Below, piece after piece: positions 26,787-36,518 of a DNA stretch of 64,000 nt (positions within the stretch are counted from its first letter, which is position 1; each line of letters opens with the position of its first letter). Source of the stretch: an uncultured Clostridium sp. (GTDB lineage: Bacteria; Bacillota; Clostridia; TANB77; CAG-465); NCBI GenBank assembly GCA_947361355.1, contig CANAIR010000001.1:1-64000 (forward strand), read 5' to 3'. Both the position numbers and the translations under genes were made by a program. Under the pieces are notes generated by a model. It was given only the letters and a program-made list of their open reading frames with translations, was not told the DNA's origin and made no database searches.

Positions 26787-27470
26787 TTACTCCTTTTCAC
26801 TCATTCTAGGAATTACAGCAAGTACTGGAATTCCTAAAGTTTTTTCTAATTCTTCTGGACTCTTAAATGTATTATTAAAGTATACAGTTGCAAATATTAT
26901 TACAAAAGCTATAAATAATGATCCAATTACAAATAGAATTATAGTCTTTTTTAAGTTAATATTATATGGATCTTCTTCTGGTATAGCTTTGTCAATTACT
27001 GATACATTTTCTATTTTATATACTTCTTTTACTTTATCTGTAAATACTTCTGCTAAAGTATTTGCAATAGTTGCTGCTGTTTTTGGATCTTCATTCGAAA
27101 CAGAAATTTCAAGTAATTCTGTATCTTTTTTTGATTGTACAGTAATACTTTTTTCAATTTCAGCTTCACTCATAGATAAAGAAAGTTTTTCTTTAACAGA
27201 ACTGGCTACACTTCTACTTTTCATTATTTCACTATATGTAGATACCAATTTTTGGTTTATTGTAATATCGTTTGTCGTAATACCAGTAGACGTAGTCTCA
27301 CTATTAGTTGGCTTAGAAAGTACTAAAGTAGTTGTAGATTTGTATAATGGTTTAACTAAAAATTGTGAGTAAAACATTCCAGCTGCAATACCTATTACTA
27401 CTATTACTAGTACCAAAAATTTCTTTTTCCAAAATTCATATAACAATTCCTTTAAATCTAACTCTTCCAT
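26787..27470 (-). CDS. Polysaccharide co-polymerase / chain-length regulator (Wzz, CpsC type)
   Basis: Membrane activator of CpsD that sets chain length. 227 residues with transmembrane helices near residues 18-38 and 175-195, an external Ser/Thr-rich domain between them, a Pro/Asp segment (DPYNIN) just before the second helix, and a short cytoplasmic tail. Start ATG 27470 follows GGGGG; the start at 27482 is not supported. First gene of a unit with its own promoter at 27576. Confidence 0.88.
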   Translation of the reverse strand: MEELDLKELLYEFWKKKFLVLVIVVIGIAAGMFYSQFLVKPLYKSTTTLVLSKPTNSETTSTGITTNDITINQKLVSTYSEIMKSRSVASSVKEKLSLSMSEAEIEKSITVQSKKDTELLEISVSNEDPKTAATIANTLAEVFTDKVKEVYKIENVSVIDKAIPEEDPYNINLKKTIILFVIGSLFIAFVIIFATVYFNNTFKSPEELEKTLGIPVLAVIPRMSEKE

Positions 27471-27575
27471 AGTTTCCCCCAATTTATTATTTTTTATATT
27501 TTTTAGTATTAAACCCCATTTATAATATTATATACTAAACTTATTTTTTTTTAAAGTGCATTATCGCATAATATT

Positions 27576-27604
27576 ATTATATCATAATTTTATGTAAAAT
27601 ACAA
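27576..27604 (-). promoter_or_regulatory. Promoter of the wzz-cpsD-cpsB unit
   Basis: TTGTAT (27599-27604), 17 nt, TATAAT (27576-27581) with extended TGA; minus strand. It leaves a leader of about 100 nt before wzz. Confidence 0.75.
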
Positions 27605-27635
27605 GTGTATGTTTTATCTATTTTTATATATTTTT

Positions 27636-28604
27636 TCATTTTCCATAAATTATATTATACAAATCAGTTCTTGATTTTTCCATATCACTTACAAAATAAT
27701 ATATACCATCTATCATTTGCCCAGACGCATATTCTTCATTAGGCACTTGTGAAGAAGTTATATTTTTTAAATATATATCTTTTTCTTTTAAAACTTCACT
27801 TAGTAATCCAACATAACTTGTTACATTTATATTTGTCTTTACTTGTGATAACATTTCATCAGATAAAGCTAAAATCTCATTCATACTAAGTGATGATATT
27901 TTTGTAATAAGTGCTTGGATTACATTTCTTTGCCTGTTTGCTCTTGTAAAATCATTTCCTATTGTTCTATTTCTTGAATGAGCCAATGCTTGCTCACCAT
28001 TAAGTAACATATTACCAGATCCACTTAATTTTTTACTAGAACTTCTATTTACATATGCAACTTCATCGCTAGATAAATTTAGTGTAATACCACCAACTCT
28101 ATCAATTACATTTTTTAGTCCTTCAAAATTTATAGTTACATATTCTGTTAAGTTCATATTAAAATTACTATTTATTGTTTTAATACTTAATGCTTCTTTT
28201 CCATAAGCATACGCATGATTTATTTTAGTTTTACCATATCCTTCAACATTAACGTATGTATCTCTAGGAATACTAACTAAATTTATTTTTTTAGTATTTG
28301 GATTTATTGAACATATCATTATAGTATCTGAACGACCATCTGAATTATTTATATCACGCGAATCTGATCCAAACAATACTATATTTACCACTTTATCAAA
28401 TTCTGATTTTGTTATATTATTATCCAAATTTTTATTTAAATCATCAAATAAATTAGAGTTTACTGCAAGTGAATCTTTATCAAGTTTTTCAACATTTATT
28501 TTAGATAACTTAATCCATACATATATACCAATTATAGCTATGATTATGATTAATATTAATGCAATAATTCCTACTACTTTTAGTGCTCCTTTTCCATCTT
28601 TCAT
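27636..28604 (-). CDS. LytR-CpsA-Psr family glycopolymer transferase (first copy)
   Basis: Extracytoplasmic enzyme that attaches undecaprenyl-linked glycopolymers to peptidoglycan. 322 residues: one N-terminal transmembrane helix (about 9-30), then the LCP domain with LFGSDSRD, GRSDTIM, SIPRDTYV and HSRNRTIGNDFTRANRQR, whose arginines and aspartates hold the lipid pyrophosphate. Located in the capsule cluster next to the sugar transferase, so capsule anchoring is its likely job. A close paralogue is at 41605-42594. Start ATG 28604 with AGGAG. Confidence 0.92.
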   Translation of the reverse strand: MKDGKGALKVVGIIALILIIIIAIIGIYVWIKLSKINVEKLDKDSLAVNSNLFDDLNKNLDNNITKSEFDKVVNIVLFGSDSRDINNSDGRSDTIMICSINPNTKKINLVSIPRDTYVNVEGYGKTKINHAYAYGKEALSIKTINSNFNMNLTEYVTINFEGLKNVIDRVGGITLNLSSDEVAYVNRSSSKKLSGSGNMLLNGEQALAHSRNRTIGNDFTRANRQRNVIQALITKISSLSMNEILALSDEMLSQVKTNINVTSYVGLLSEVLKEKDIYLKNITSSQVPNEEYASGQMIDGIYYFVSDMEKSRTDLYNIIYGK

Positions 28605-28646
28605 ATTTTTTCTCCTATTATTTATTATAATTTACCGTAAAAATAA

Positions 28647-28689
28647 AAAGATGTTATTTATAATGTATACTATTTATAATAACATCTTT
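28647..28689 (-). terminator. Terminator inside the capsule cluster
   Basis: 12-bp stem AAAGATGTTATT / AATAACATCTTT, 19-nt loop, TTTTTATTTTT on the minus strand. It follows the sugar transferase gene and separates it from the LCP gene. Confidence 0.8.
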
Positions 28690-28709
28690 CATAACATAGA
28701 TACTCTATT

Positions 28710-29366
28710 TTAACTTATTCTTTCAGCTAAAACTTCATTTCTTTCAGTTACTTCTTCCACACTTAATCTTTGTTGATAATTTTCTCTTAATTCTTTTAAC
28801 TCATCTTGTATTCCACCTTCTGTAATAGAAGCTCCTGTCTTTTTAAATACTATTCCAATTGTTTTTAATAAAATGACCATATCTGTTAAAAAAGTAATAT
28901 GATCTACATACCAAACATCAGCTTTTAATTTTTGTTTAATTGTTATTCCATTTCTTCCTTGAACTTGTGCCCAACCTGAAAGTCCTGGTAATACTGATAA
29001 TCTTCTTCTGTCTTTTTTTGTAAAATATTTACTATATTCACTTATCCAAGGTCTTGGACCAATAAAACTCATTTCACCTTTTAATATATTTACTAATTGT
29101 GGAAGTTCATCAATACTCGTAGCACGTAGAAAACTGCCAAGTTTTGTCACTTCATTAATACCATCTTTATTTTTAACCATAGTTCTTAATTTATAAATAT
29201 AAAATGGCTTTTCGTCTTTTCCAACTCTTTTTTGTTTAAATAAAATTGGACCTCCACTAGTTATTAAAATACATAACCCTGCTATAAATACTATCGGAAA
29301 TGCAACTATACTCATTAAAAGAGCAGCTATAAAATCAAATATTCTTTTTATATACTTCTTATACAT
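28710..29366 (-). CDS. Undecaprenyl-phosphate sugar-1-phosphate transferase (initiating enzyme)
   Basis: Starts repeat-unit synthesis by moving a sugar phosphate onto undecaprenyl phosphate at the inner membrane face. 218 residues of the bacterial sugar transferase (PglC-like) type: N-terminal helix (7-35), KRIFDFIAALL, the KLRTM motif, IDELPQLVNILKGEMSFIGPRP with the catalytic Asp-Glu, and a Gly-rich WAQVQGRNG. No four-helix N-terminal extension, so it is the short form. The sugar cannot be read. Start ATG 29366. Confidence 0.92.
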   Translation of the reverse strand: MYKKYIKRIFDFIAALLMSIVAFPIVFIAGLCILITSGGPILFKQKRVGKDEKPFYIYKLRTMVKNKDGINEVTKLGSFLRATSIDELPQLVNILKGEMSFIGPRPWISEYSKYFTKKDRRRLSVLPGLSGWAQVQGRNGITIKQKLKADVWYVDHITFLTDMVILLKTIGIVFKKTGASITEGGIQDELKELRENYQQRLSVEEVTERNEVLAERIS

Positions 29367-29518
29367 TTTATTCCTTCACATCCAATATTTACATAAATAT
29401 ATTTTAATTATATAACATAATTCTTTTTTTTTCAAGTATTTTTGTAATATTTTTTAATTTTATATAAAATTATTTTCCTTGAAAACTTCGTTTCAAATTA
29501 TATTTTTATAAACATAAT

Positions 29519-30393
29519 TTAGTACCAATGTAGCTTTATCATATAATTTTCTTTTTTCGATTCTTTCATAATATATTCTAATGCTTTTTTAGCGTCCAAT
29601 ACTACAATATCAATATTTGATATCTTTTTATGTACTACAAATTTTTGTTTATAAATTTTTTTTATATTTTTTTGTTAGGCCAAGTATCTTCCCTTAATAA
29701 CATATCTTCAAGCGTTTTTTCTATTACTTTTCCTTTGTCTCTATATATTATATGTGATGAATATTTTTTCTTAAATAAATTTTTATAAAATAAATTTTCA
29801 TCTTTTAATATAATCTCAGGCAAATGATATAATGAAAGTTTTTCTGATTTTTTTCCCAATCCCATCATTATAATTTTTGAATTTTCTAATTTTACAAATT
29901 TTGCATATGGAGAATACTCATCAAATCCATATTTACTGAATTCATGTTCATTAATTATATATTCCGTATTTTTTCCATATACGACGCATGCAAAGTGACT
30001 GCCATGACTTCTACGTACTCCTTCGTAATTTCTAAAAGTTTCTGATAAAACTCCTGCTGCAGAAACATCTTTATCCACATCAAAATGAAATTTATTTCTA
30101 CCATAACATGGCATAACTAATGTTCCTTTTTTTCCTATTAGATTAATAATTGTATCTATAACAGATTCTGGTGTACCTTCGTAATTAAAAAGACCTCTCC
30201 ATGAAGCATGAAGCATTACATTGTTACCATTATTTACTCCAACCTCTTTTAATATATTTTTTTATTCTGTTACACTAACTTTCTTCCTATATATAAGTTT
30301 TTGAAATGAAATTTTATGCCTAAATATAGCATCATTTATAGTTTCACCCTCCCTGCATTTTATCAACATTCTTATATATTTTTTTAACTGCAT
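29519..30393 (-). pseudogene. Decayed AAC(3)-like acetyltransferase of the capsule cluster
   Basis: An antibiotic-N-acetyltransferase-fold gene with two lesions. The reading frame starts at ATG 30393 (site GGAG inside the flippase gene, 10-bp overlap) and is broken by TAA at codon 44 (30262-30264). The same frame then continues to 29662. It includes MLHASWRG, GKKGTLVMPCYG, RRSHGSHFACVVYG and YSPYAKF, the usual AAC(3) landmarks. A one-base shift in an A-rich tract near 29664-29674 would join it to another open frame ending at 29519, giving about 290 residues. The intact ancestor probably acetylated a sugar; drug resistance is unlikely. A short product from the internal ATG at 30216 would lack the N-terminal 60 residues. 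Confidence 0.75.
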
Positions 30394-31595
30394 AACTTTT
30401 TCTCCTTTTTAAATATATAAATAAAAGTAGTGCTTAATAGTTTTATAATATTAGCAATTAGTGCACCTATACAAAAACCAATCATTCCAAAAAAATAAAA
30501 TAACGTTAAAGAAATAACAATATATCCTACAGTTGTTACTCCATTAATAAGTATCTGCCACTTTATTTCAAAGAATTTCAAAACAAATGGTGTAATAATA
30601 GATGTTAAAACATTTACACAAATAGTTGCAGATGTTATATATATATATTTCATTGCTAAATCTACATAAGATGGATATATTATAGTTAATATAGGTCTAC
30701 TAAAAATAATTGCAAAAAGGTATCCTATTATACATACTATGATTCCTATAGAATAAGACCATTTAAATAATCTATCTGGTTTATTTTTCATTTTTGATAA
30801 ATAACTTAATGCTACACTATTAATTGGAGTAATTGCCATAGATACAACTTTTCCAAAAATTGTTGCAACATAATAAATTGTAACCATAGCTCCACCAATT
30901 AGAGGATACAACAATAATTTATCTGCATAATTAATAAGCCTTGCTAAAAATACTGCAATTAATAATAATATACTATCCTTTGTTACTTTACCCCATAATT
31001 TTGTTTTTATTAGAGGTTCTATACATATTCTACTATTTATATATATATATACATAACTAAATAATAACCCAAAAAAATAAATAAATTCCCAAAATCCAGT
31101 TAATTTAAATATAAAATATCCCATTATATAACCCAAAATAAGAAATAAATTATTTAATAAGATAGATCTATAATTTAAATTTATCCTAAATGCAACAACG
31201 TGGTATTCTCTACCCAGCCATAAGATTCCTACTATTACAATTAACAAAACATCAAAAATATTTTTAAATCCAATATAATAACATGATAATAGAAGTATAG
31301 CTATAATATTAATCAATTCATATATCAATAAAAGCAATTGAAAATCACCCTTCAATTTTTTCGAATTATAACTTTCTTCATATATCAAACGAATGTTATT
31401 TAATGTTGTACCAATCGTTGCTGGAATAACATTTAACATAGCAAGTATAGTTACTATCAATCCATATTTTTCATCACTAACATAATTAGCAATTGCTGGC
31501 AATATACATAATTGTAATATGATAGTGGGTATTGCTGTCGATATAATATTTAAAATCATATCAAAGATTACCTTTATCTTCTTATTATTCTTCAT
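30384..31595 (-). CDS. Polysaccharide flippase (Wzx/MATE type)
   Basis: 403-residue membrane protein with about twelve hydrophobic helices, typical of the Wzx/oligosaccharidyl-lipid flippase family that moves repeat units across the membrane. There is little sequence conservation beyond the helix pattern and charge placement; EKYGLIVTILAMLNVIP near residue 40 is the characteristic early loop. Start ATG 31595 with AGGAG; its 3' end overlaps the start of the decayed acetyltransferase by 10 bp. Confidence 0.85.
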   Translation of the reverse strand: MKNNKKIKVIFDMILNIISTAIPTIILQLCILPAIANYVSDEKYGLIVTILAMLNVIPATIGTTLNNIRLIYEESYNSKKLKGDFQLLLLIYELINIIAILLLSCYYIGFKNIFDVLLIVIVGILWLGREYHVVAFRINLNYRSILLNNLFLILGYIMGYFIFKLTGFWEFIYFFGLLFSYVYIYINSRICIEPLIKTKLWGKVTKDSILLLIAVFLARLINYADKLLLYPLIGGAMVTIYYVATIFGKVVSMAITPINSVALSYLSKMKNKPDRLFKWSYSIGIIVCIIGYLFAIIFSRPILTIIYPSYVDLAMKYIYITSATICVNVLTSIITPFVLKFFEIKWQILINGVTTVGYIVISLTLFYFFGMIGFCIGALIANIIKLLSTTFIYIFKKEKKLCS

Positions 31596-31654
31596 ACTAA
31601 TTTCTCCTGTAAATATATATTTTTTATTAATGACATATATTTTTATTAAATAAA

Positions 31655-32845
31655 CTAAACCTTTTTATTAGAAAAGCACAAAAACCATATCCAAAAAAAC
31701 ATACTTGTCCAAATTGATTCAGATAATAGCAAAAGTGGAAAAAAACTAAATAATACTAATTGAAGAATAATTGTATAACCATTTTTTTTAGCAAATAAAG
31801 TTTTAATTATACCATAAGAAATATATCCAATAGCTGGAATACCTAAAAAAAGTCCAAATTCATATAACAAATCTAAAATAAAATTATGACTATAAATCCC
31901 TAATAAAAGGTATTCTGCATTTATTCCTCTTATTGAAAACGGTGAATTTTTAATACCCGTTATAATAATGTTCCACAATTCACTTCTACCACTATCATGA
32001 GTTATTTCTGTTAATAATATATATAGAGTTCTACTGTTCAAATCCAAATTTGAAAAAATTTCTATTAATATTTGAATAATGCTTTGATAAAATAAAATTA
32101 GTATAACTAATGCAATTATGAAAGTAAAACAAATCAAATATTTTTTCAAACTTTTTTCTTTATTAAAAAATATTTCAAATAAGAAAAAAGCTACAATATC
32201 AAGTAGTGCTCCTCTTGATCCAAAAGCAAATATTACAAATATATTCGAAACAAAAAGTATTATTGATAAGATTTTATACATCATTTTTGTCTTTTTATTT
32301 AAAATATAATAAATTAAAATATTTGTTGGAAATATCATTATATTTGCAAACCCCATTGAATATCCATTGGAAAATAAATTATTTCCTAACACGACAAATG
32401 CTATTAATGTAATTATTGAAATAAAAAATGAAGTTACAACTAATTTATTTAACAACTTGTCGTAATCACTAATAGATATAAAACATATAACTACTGGAAA
32501 TATAGTTGTTGTATAAATTAAAAGCGTTTCCTTAAAAAATTCGTTTATATTTGGAAATACTGCAAATTGTATAAATGAAATTCCAATCAAACAAATAGTA
32601 TAAACAAAAATCTTTTTTTTCACTTTATACAAAATAAATGGAATGCAAAATAATAAAATACATCCTATTATACTCTTACTTATAAGCGCAACATTATTAG
32701 ATAAATTTTCTGTTAATGTAGTTATACCAGATGATATATTAGTAAAAAATAGACCTATAATTACAATACATATTGTTACAGATAAAATATTCTCTTTTAT
32801 TTCATCTTTAGTAATTCTTGTGTGCAATTCTTGCATAAATCTCAT
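31655..32845 (-). CDS. O-antigen polymerase/ligase-like membrane protein (Wzy)
   Basis: 396 residues with about ten to twelve transmembrane helices and a large external loop near residues 260-320 (NSRTLYILLTEITHDSGRSELW), the pattern of Wzy polymerases and WaaL ligases. In this setting it would polymerise capsule repeat units. Start ATG 32845 has AGGAGGT seven bases upstream. It overlaps the end of the upstream glycosyltransferase by 38 bp, indicating coupled translation. Confidence 0.82.
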   Translation of the reverse strand: MRFMQELHTRITKDEIKENILSVTICIVIIGLFFTNISSGITTLTENLSNNVALISKSIIGCILLFCIPFILYKVKKKIFVYTICLIGISFIQFAVFPNINEFFKETLLIYTTTIFPVVICFISISDYDKLLNKLVVTSFFISIITLIAFVVLGNNLFSNGYSMGFANIMIFPTNILIYYILNKKTKMMYKILSIILFVSNIFVIFAFGSRGALLDIVAFFLFEIFFNKEKSLKKYLICFTFIIALVILILFYQSIIQILIEIFSNLDLNSRTLYILLTEITHDSGRSELWNIIITGIKNSPFSIRGINAEYLLLGIYSHNFILDLLYEFGLFLGIPAIGYISYGIIKTLFAKKNGYTIILQLVLFSFFPLLLLSESIWTSMFFWIWFLCFSNKKV

Positions 32846-33923
32846 TATATTTACCTCCTATTGTTTGCCATTTGAATTTTTTGACCATTTTAATACAATT
32901 ATTGCTAAGATATTCATAATTTTGTAAAACCATCAAAATCTTTTTTGCAATTTCATCTGAATTTTTTGGGTCAACCGAATATCCAACTATTCCTTCTTCA
33001 AATTGTTCATCAAACCCTTGATTTCTAGTATATATTACTGGCAATCCTTGTGACATTGCTTCTACATATACTAATCCAAAAGTTTCTTTAAAGGATGGCA
33101 TAACAAAAATATCACTCTTTCTATATAACTCTTTTAATTCATTTTTTGATTTATTTTCATAATAGTATGTATTTGAATATTTAATAATTTTATTAAATAC
33201 CTTTTTGTTATCTATTTTACCAACTACTGAAAAAGAAATTTTATATCCTTTTTCTCGTAAAATATTTAAAGCTTTCTGAGTAGTTTCAATATTTTTATTT
33301 TTATCTATCCTTCCTGCATAGATAACATTTATTTGTTCACTTAATTTTATATCTTTTTTTTCTGTATTGCATTCTGCAAGCCAAAAGTCATCTACACCAT
33401 TAGGTATAATATGTACTTTCTTTTCTAATTCTTTCCATAATTTCTTTGGTATATATTTATCAAATACACCTCTTTTGTATGAATTTGAAAGGAAAAATAT
33501 TGCACTGGCTTCCTGCATTATTTTTATACCACGTTTTCTAAGATGTATCATATATTTCATAAATGTATTTACATCTGTATTTCTAACTGCTACCACATAA
33601 GGAATATTATATAGCTTTTTTAATTTATATGCAACATTTCCATCAGTAAATAAAGTATAAGCATGCACAAGATCAATTTCAGATAAATTATATTTATTGA
33701 TAACAGATAAACGAATTTTCCTTGATTTATAATCAAAGAAAATTCTATCCCATTTATTAAAACATTTTAAAACTATTACTTTTTTATCATCTTTAAAATC
33801 ATTATTACATTTATATACTGGAGAAAAAACATAATTATCTAAACCAAATTTAGATAAATGCTTAATCATAGTTCTATGTACATGATTACCAGTATAATTA
33901 CAGTTTATATGTAAAACTTTCAT
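32808..33923 (-). CDS. Glycosyltransferase family 4 (capsule)
   Basis: 371-residue GT-B enzyme adding a sugar from a nucleotide donor to the lipid-linked repeat unit on the cytoplasmic side. VLHINCNYTG at the N-terminus, NVIYAGRIDKNKN in the linker, and SDIFVMPSFKETFGLVYVEAMSQGLPVIYT, the GT4 signature with the E-x7-E motif. Start ATG 33923 with AGGTGA five bases upstream; the GTG at 33932 falls in the site. Acceptor unknown. Confidence 0.9.
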   Translation of the reverse strand: MKVLHINCNYTGNHVHRTMIKHLSKFGLDNYVFSPVYKCNNDFKDDKKVIVLKCFNKWDRIFFDYKSRKIRLSVINKYNLSEIDLVHAYTLFTDGNVAYKLKKLYNIPYVVAVRNTDVNTFMKYMIHLRKRGIKIMQEASAIFFLSNSYKRGVFDKYIPKKLWKELEKKVHIIPNGVDDFWLAECNTEKKDIKLSEQINVIYAGRIDKNKNIETTQKALNILREKGYKISFSVVGKIDNKKVFNKIIKYSNTYYYENKSKNELKELYRKSDIFVMPSFKETFGLVYVEAMSQGLPVIYTRNQGFDEQFEEGIVGYSVDPKNSDEIAKKILMVLQNYEYLSNNCIKMVKKFKWQTIGGKYNEIYARIAHKNY

Positions 33924-33941
33924 TTTTCTCACCTATATTTT

Positions 33942-35264
33942 TTATAGTCTCCAATATCTATAGCCTTGTTCTTTCACTTCTTGAATATTTCTTAATCCTT
34001 TTACATCAATTAGCACTCTTTCATCCATCATAAGATTTTTATTATACATTTTGTTTATTTGTTCCAATGATAACATTTTAAATTCATTATGTGCTACCGC
34101 CAAAACAACACAATCTACATTATTTATTTCTTCCATTTTTATTAAATCAACATCATATTCTCTTTTAGCATCTTCTTTACTAGCCCATGAATCAACTACC
34201 AAAGGTTTAACATCATATTCTCTTAATCTTTTTATTATATCAACAACTTTAGAATTTCTAATATCTGGGCAATTTTCTTTAAATGTTAATCCAAAAATTA
34301 CAATTTTACTATTTTTAGGAGCTTTTCCTGCCAAAATTAATTGCTTTATAACTGCATCAGCAATAAATTTTCCCATTCCATCATTTACTTTTCTACCAGA
34401 TAATATAATTTGACTATGATATCCTAATTTTTCAGCTTCATAAGTAAAATAATATGGGTCAACTCCAATGCAATGACCTCCTACTAAACCTGGTCTAAAA
34501 CCTAAAGCATTCCATTTAGTATTCATCCCATCAATAACTTCATTTGTATCTATTCCCATTCTATCAAAAACCATTGCAAGTTCATTCATGAAAGCAATAT
34601 TTATATCTCTTTGACTGTTTTCAACTACTTTAATAGCCTCAGCAGTTTTTATTGAAGAAACTGGGTAAGTTCCAACCTCGATTACTAAATTATATATTTT
34701 TTCTATTTCTTTTAAAGATTCCTTATCCATGCCTGATACAATTTTATGTATATTTTCTAAGCGATGTACTTTATCTCCAGGATTTATACGTTCTGGAGAA
34801 TAACCCACCTTAAAATCTTTTCCACATTTTAATCCAGATTCTTTTTCTAAAATTGGAACACACACATCTTCAGTAACACCAGGATATACAGTTGATTCAT
34901 ATACTACTATTGAACCTTTAGTAAGATTTTTTCCTAAAATCCTACTAGCTCCTTCAACTGGACTTAAATCTGGTGTGTGATCTAAATTAACAGGAGTTGG
35001 TACAGCAACTATATGAAATTTTGCCTTTTTTAAATCCTCTTCATTTGATGTAAATTTAACTGTAGTATTTTTTATTACATCGTTACCTACTTCATTTGTT
35101 GGGTCTATTCCCTTCAAATATAAATCTATCTTTTTTTTGTTTAAATCAAAACCTATAACATTAACTTTTTTCGCAAAAGCTACAGCTATTGGCATACCAA
35201 CATACCCCAAACCTAATAAAGAAACACACTCTTCTCTATTAATTATTTTTTGATATAATGACAT
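33942..35264 (-). CDS. UDP-sugar 6-dehydrogenase (WbpA/TviB/CapL type)
   Basis: NAD-dependent oxidation of a UDP-HexNAc or UDP-hexose to the uronic acid. 440 residues: N-terminal Rossmann GLGYVGMP, VPTPVN loop, GYSPERINPGD (substrate binding), and the active-site VGGHCIGVDPYY with the catalytic Cys near residue 269. ERINPGD with GHCIGVDPYY favours a UDP-N-acetylhexosamine substrate over UDP-glucose; this is inferred from motifs. The polymer should contain a uronic acid. Start ATG 35264 with AGGAGG. Confidence 0.9.
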   Translation of the reverse strand: MSLYQKIINREECVSLLGLGYVGMPIAVAFAKKVNVIGFDLNKKKIDLYLKGIDPTNEVGNDVIKNTTVKFTSNEEDLKKAKFHIVAVPTPVNLDHTPDLSPVEGASRILGKNLTKGSIVVYESTVYPGVTEDVCVPILEKESGLKCGKDFKVGYSPERINPGDKVHRLENIHKIVSGMDKESLKEIEKIYNLVIEVGTYPVSSIKTAEAIKVVENSQRDINIAFMNELAMVFDRMGIDTNEVIDGMNTKWNALGFRPGLVGGHCIGVDPYYFTYEAEKLGYHSQIILSGRKVNDGMGKFIADAVIKQLILAGKAPKNSKIVIFGLTFKENCPDIRNSKVVDIIKRLREYDVKPLVVDSWASKEDAKREYDVDLIKMEEINNVDCVVLAVAHNEFKMLSLEQINKMYNKNLMMDERVLIDVKGLRNIQEVKEQGYRYWRL

Positions 35265-35293
35265 AAAAAAACCTCCTCTAATATTTAATCTTA

Positions 35294-36052
35294 CTAAATT
35301 CTTCTTTTTAAGGCATTAAAACAATACCATAAAAAATTATATATTGAATAAAATATATTTAAATGTTCTACATTTCTATATAAATTCCATGTTCTTTTTA
35401 ACGCTATTAATTTATTGGAAGAAAGGGAATCACTAGTTCTTCTATAAAAAGATAAAATTTCATTTAATCCATCAGCATTATTTATTTTCTTCAATATTTT
35501 CCACCATGTTGCTGTATCTTGACCACGTCTTATGTTTGGCATATATATATCTTCTTTAGAAAGTAATGTCATATCAAGCATGACTGTAATCGTAGATATA
35601 GTTGTATTTTTTAATGCCTCTTTATATGTTATCTTATTTGGTACATTAACCTTCTTTCCATTTGGTATTCCATTTTCGTCTGCAAATTGATATCCAGTAT
35701 ATGAAAAACATGAATTATTTTTTTTCATAAATTCCACTTGTTTTTTTAACTTTTCTTTATCCCATAAATCATCAGAATCTAGAAAAGTTATATATCTACC
35801 ATTTGCGTTATCAATTCCTTTATTTCTTGCAATTGCGGCCCCTGAATTTTTTTCTAAATTTATTAATCTTATTTTACTATTTTTATTTATTTCCTTATTG
35901 ATGATTCCTGAACTTCCATCTTTAGAACAATCATTAACAAAAATAAGTTCCCAATTCTCATATATTTGTTCATTTACAGTCTTTATCGTATCTAGCAAAA
36001 ATCTCTCAGCATTATAGACAGGAACAATAATACTAATTAAATCTTCTTCCAT
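35294..36052 (-). CDS. Glycosyltransferase family 2 (capsule)
   Basis: 252-residue GT-A enzyme. N-terminal ISIIVPVYNAERFL, FVNDCSKDGS and NKGIDNANGRYITFLDSDD with the metal-binding DxD, then RGQDTATWWKIL, the acceptor-side ED-like motif. No transmembrane anchor. I start at ATG 36052 because a purine-rich GGAAGAG lies six bases upstream; TTG at 36070 has no site. First gene of the capsule operon, about 110 bp behind its promoter. Confidence 0.88.
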   Translation of the reverse strand: MEEDLISIIVPVYNAERFLLDTIKTVNEQIYENWELIFVNDCSKDGSSGIINKEINKNSKIRLINLEKNSGAAIARNKGIDNANGRYITFLDSDDLWDKEKLKKQVEFMKKNNSCFSYTGYQFADENGIPNGKKVNVPNKITYKEALKNTTISTITVMLDMTLLSKEDIYMPNIRRGQDTATWWKILKKINNADGLNEILSFYRRTSDSLSSNKLIALKRTWNLYRNVEHLNIFYSIYNFLWYCFNALKRRI

Positions 36053-36518
36053 TTTTCTCTTCCACTCCAATTATTATTTAAATAAATATTAATATAACTA
36101 CTATATTCTATAAATTTATCTATAAAATACATAATAAAATTATATTTTTTTAAATTAATATATATAATTATACCATCATTCCTTATTTATGTCAACTTTT
36201 AAAAATATTTTTATTAAACATTCATAATTTATATATAAAATACTGAATATAATAGTACAGATTTTTTTGATTTCAATTCATTTTCATCATATTACTCTGT
36301 TAAGGGATACATCAAAATCATAATTTATTATAAATTAAAACTCATTTAATACAATAGATACCTTGCTTTATTCACAAATAAACTAAAACTAACATATATA
36401 ATTCCTCTTTGCATTAAATTCTAACTATATAATTAAGTTATATAAAATATTATAACATATTTATTTTATATAATCGATAAATTATATATTTTTATAACAT
36501 ATATATTTTTTTAACATA
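36053..36518. other. AT-rich gap between the capsule operon and the VanZ-like gene
   Basis: 466 bp without an ORF that has a ribosome site. The left part is the capsule leader and promoter (36167-36195). The rest (36196-36518) is low-complexity AT-rich sequence in which I see no clear hairpin, promoter or RNA. Confidence 0.6.
36167..36195 (-). promoter_or_regulatory. Main promoter of the capsule operon
   Basis: TTGACA (36190-36195), 17 nt, TATAAT (36167-36172), extended TGG before the -10; minus strand. Near-ideal consensus for sigma-A. Confidence 0.9.

Noticed and set aside
29662-30216. AAC(3)-type drug resistance gene
   Set aside because: Location in a capsule operon and the broken frame argue for a former sugar acetyltransferase, not resistance.
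30262-30264. In-frame TAA as evidence for codon reassignment
   Set aside because: TAA, TAG and TGA all end other intact genes here, and the same gene has a second lesion, so decay is simpler.
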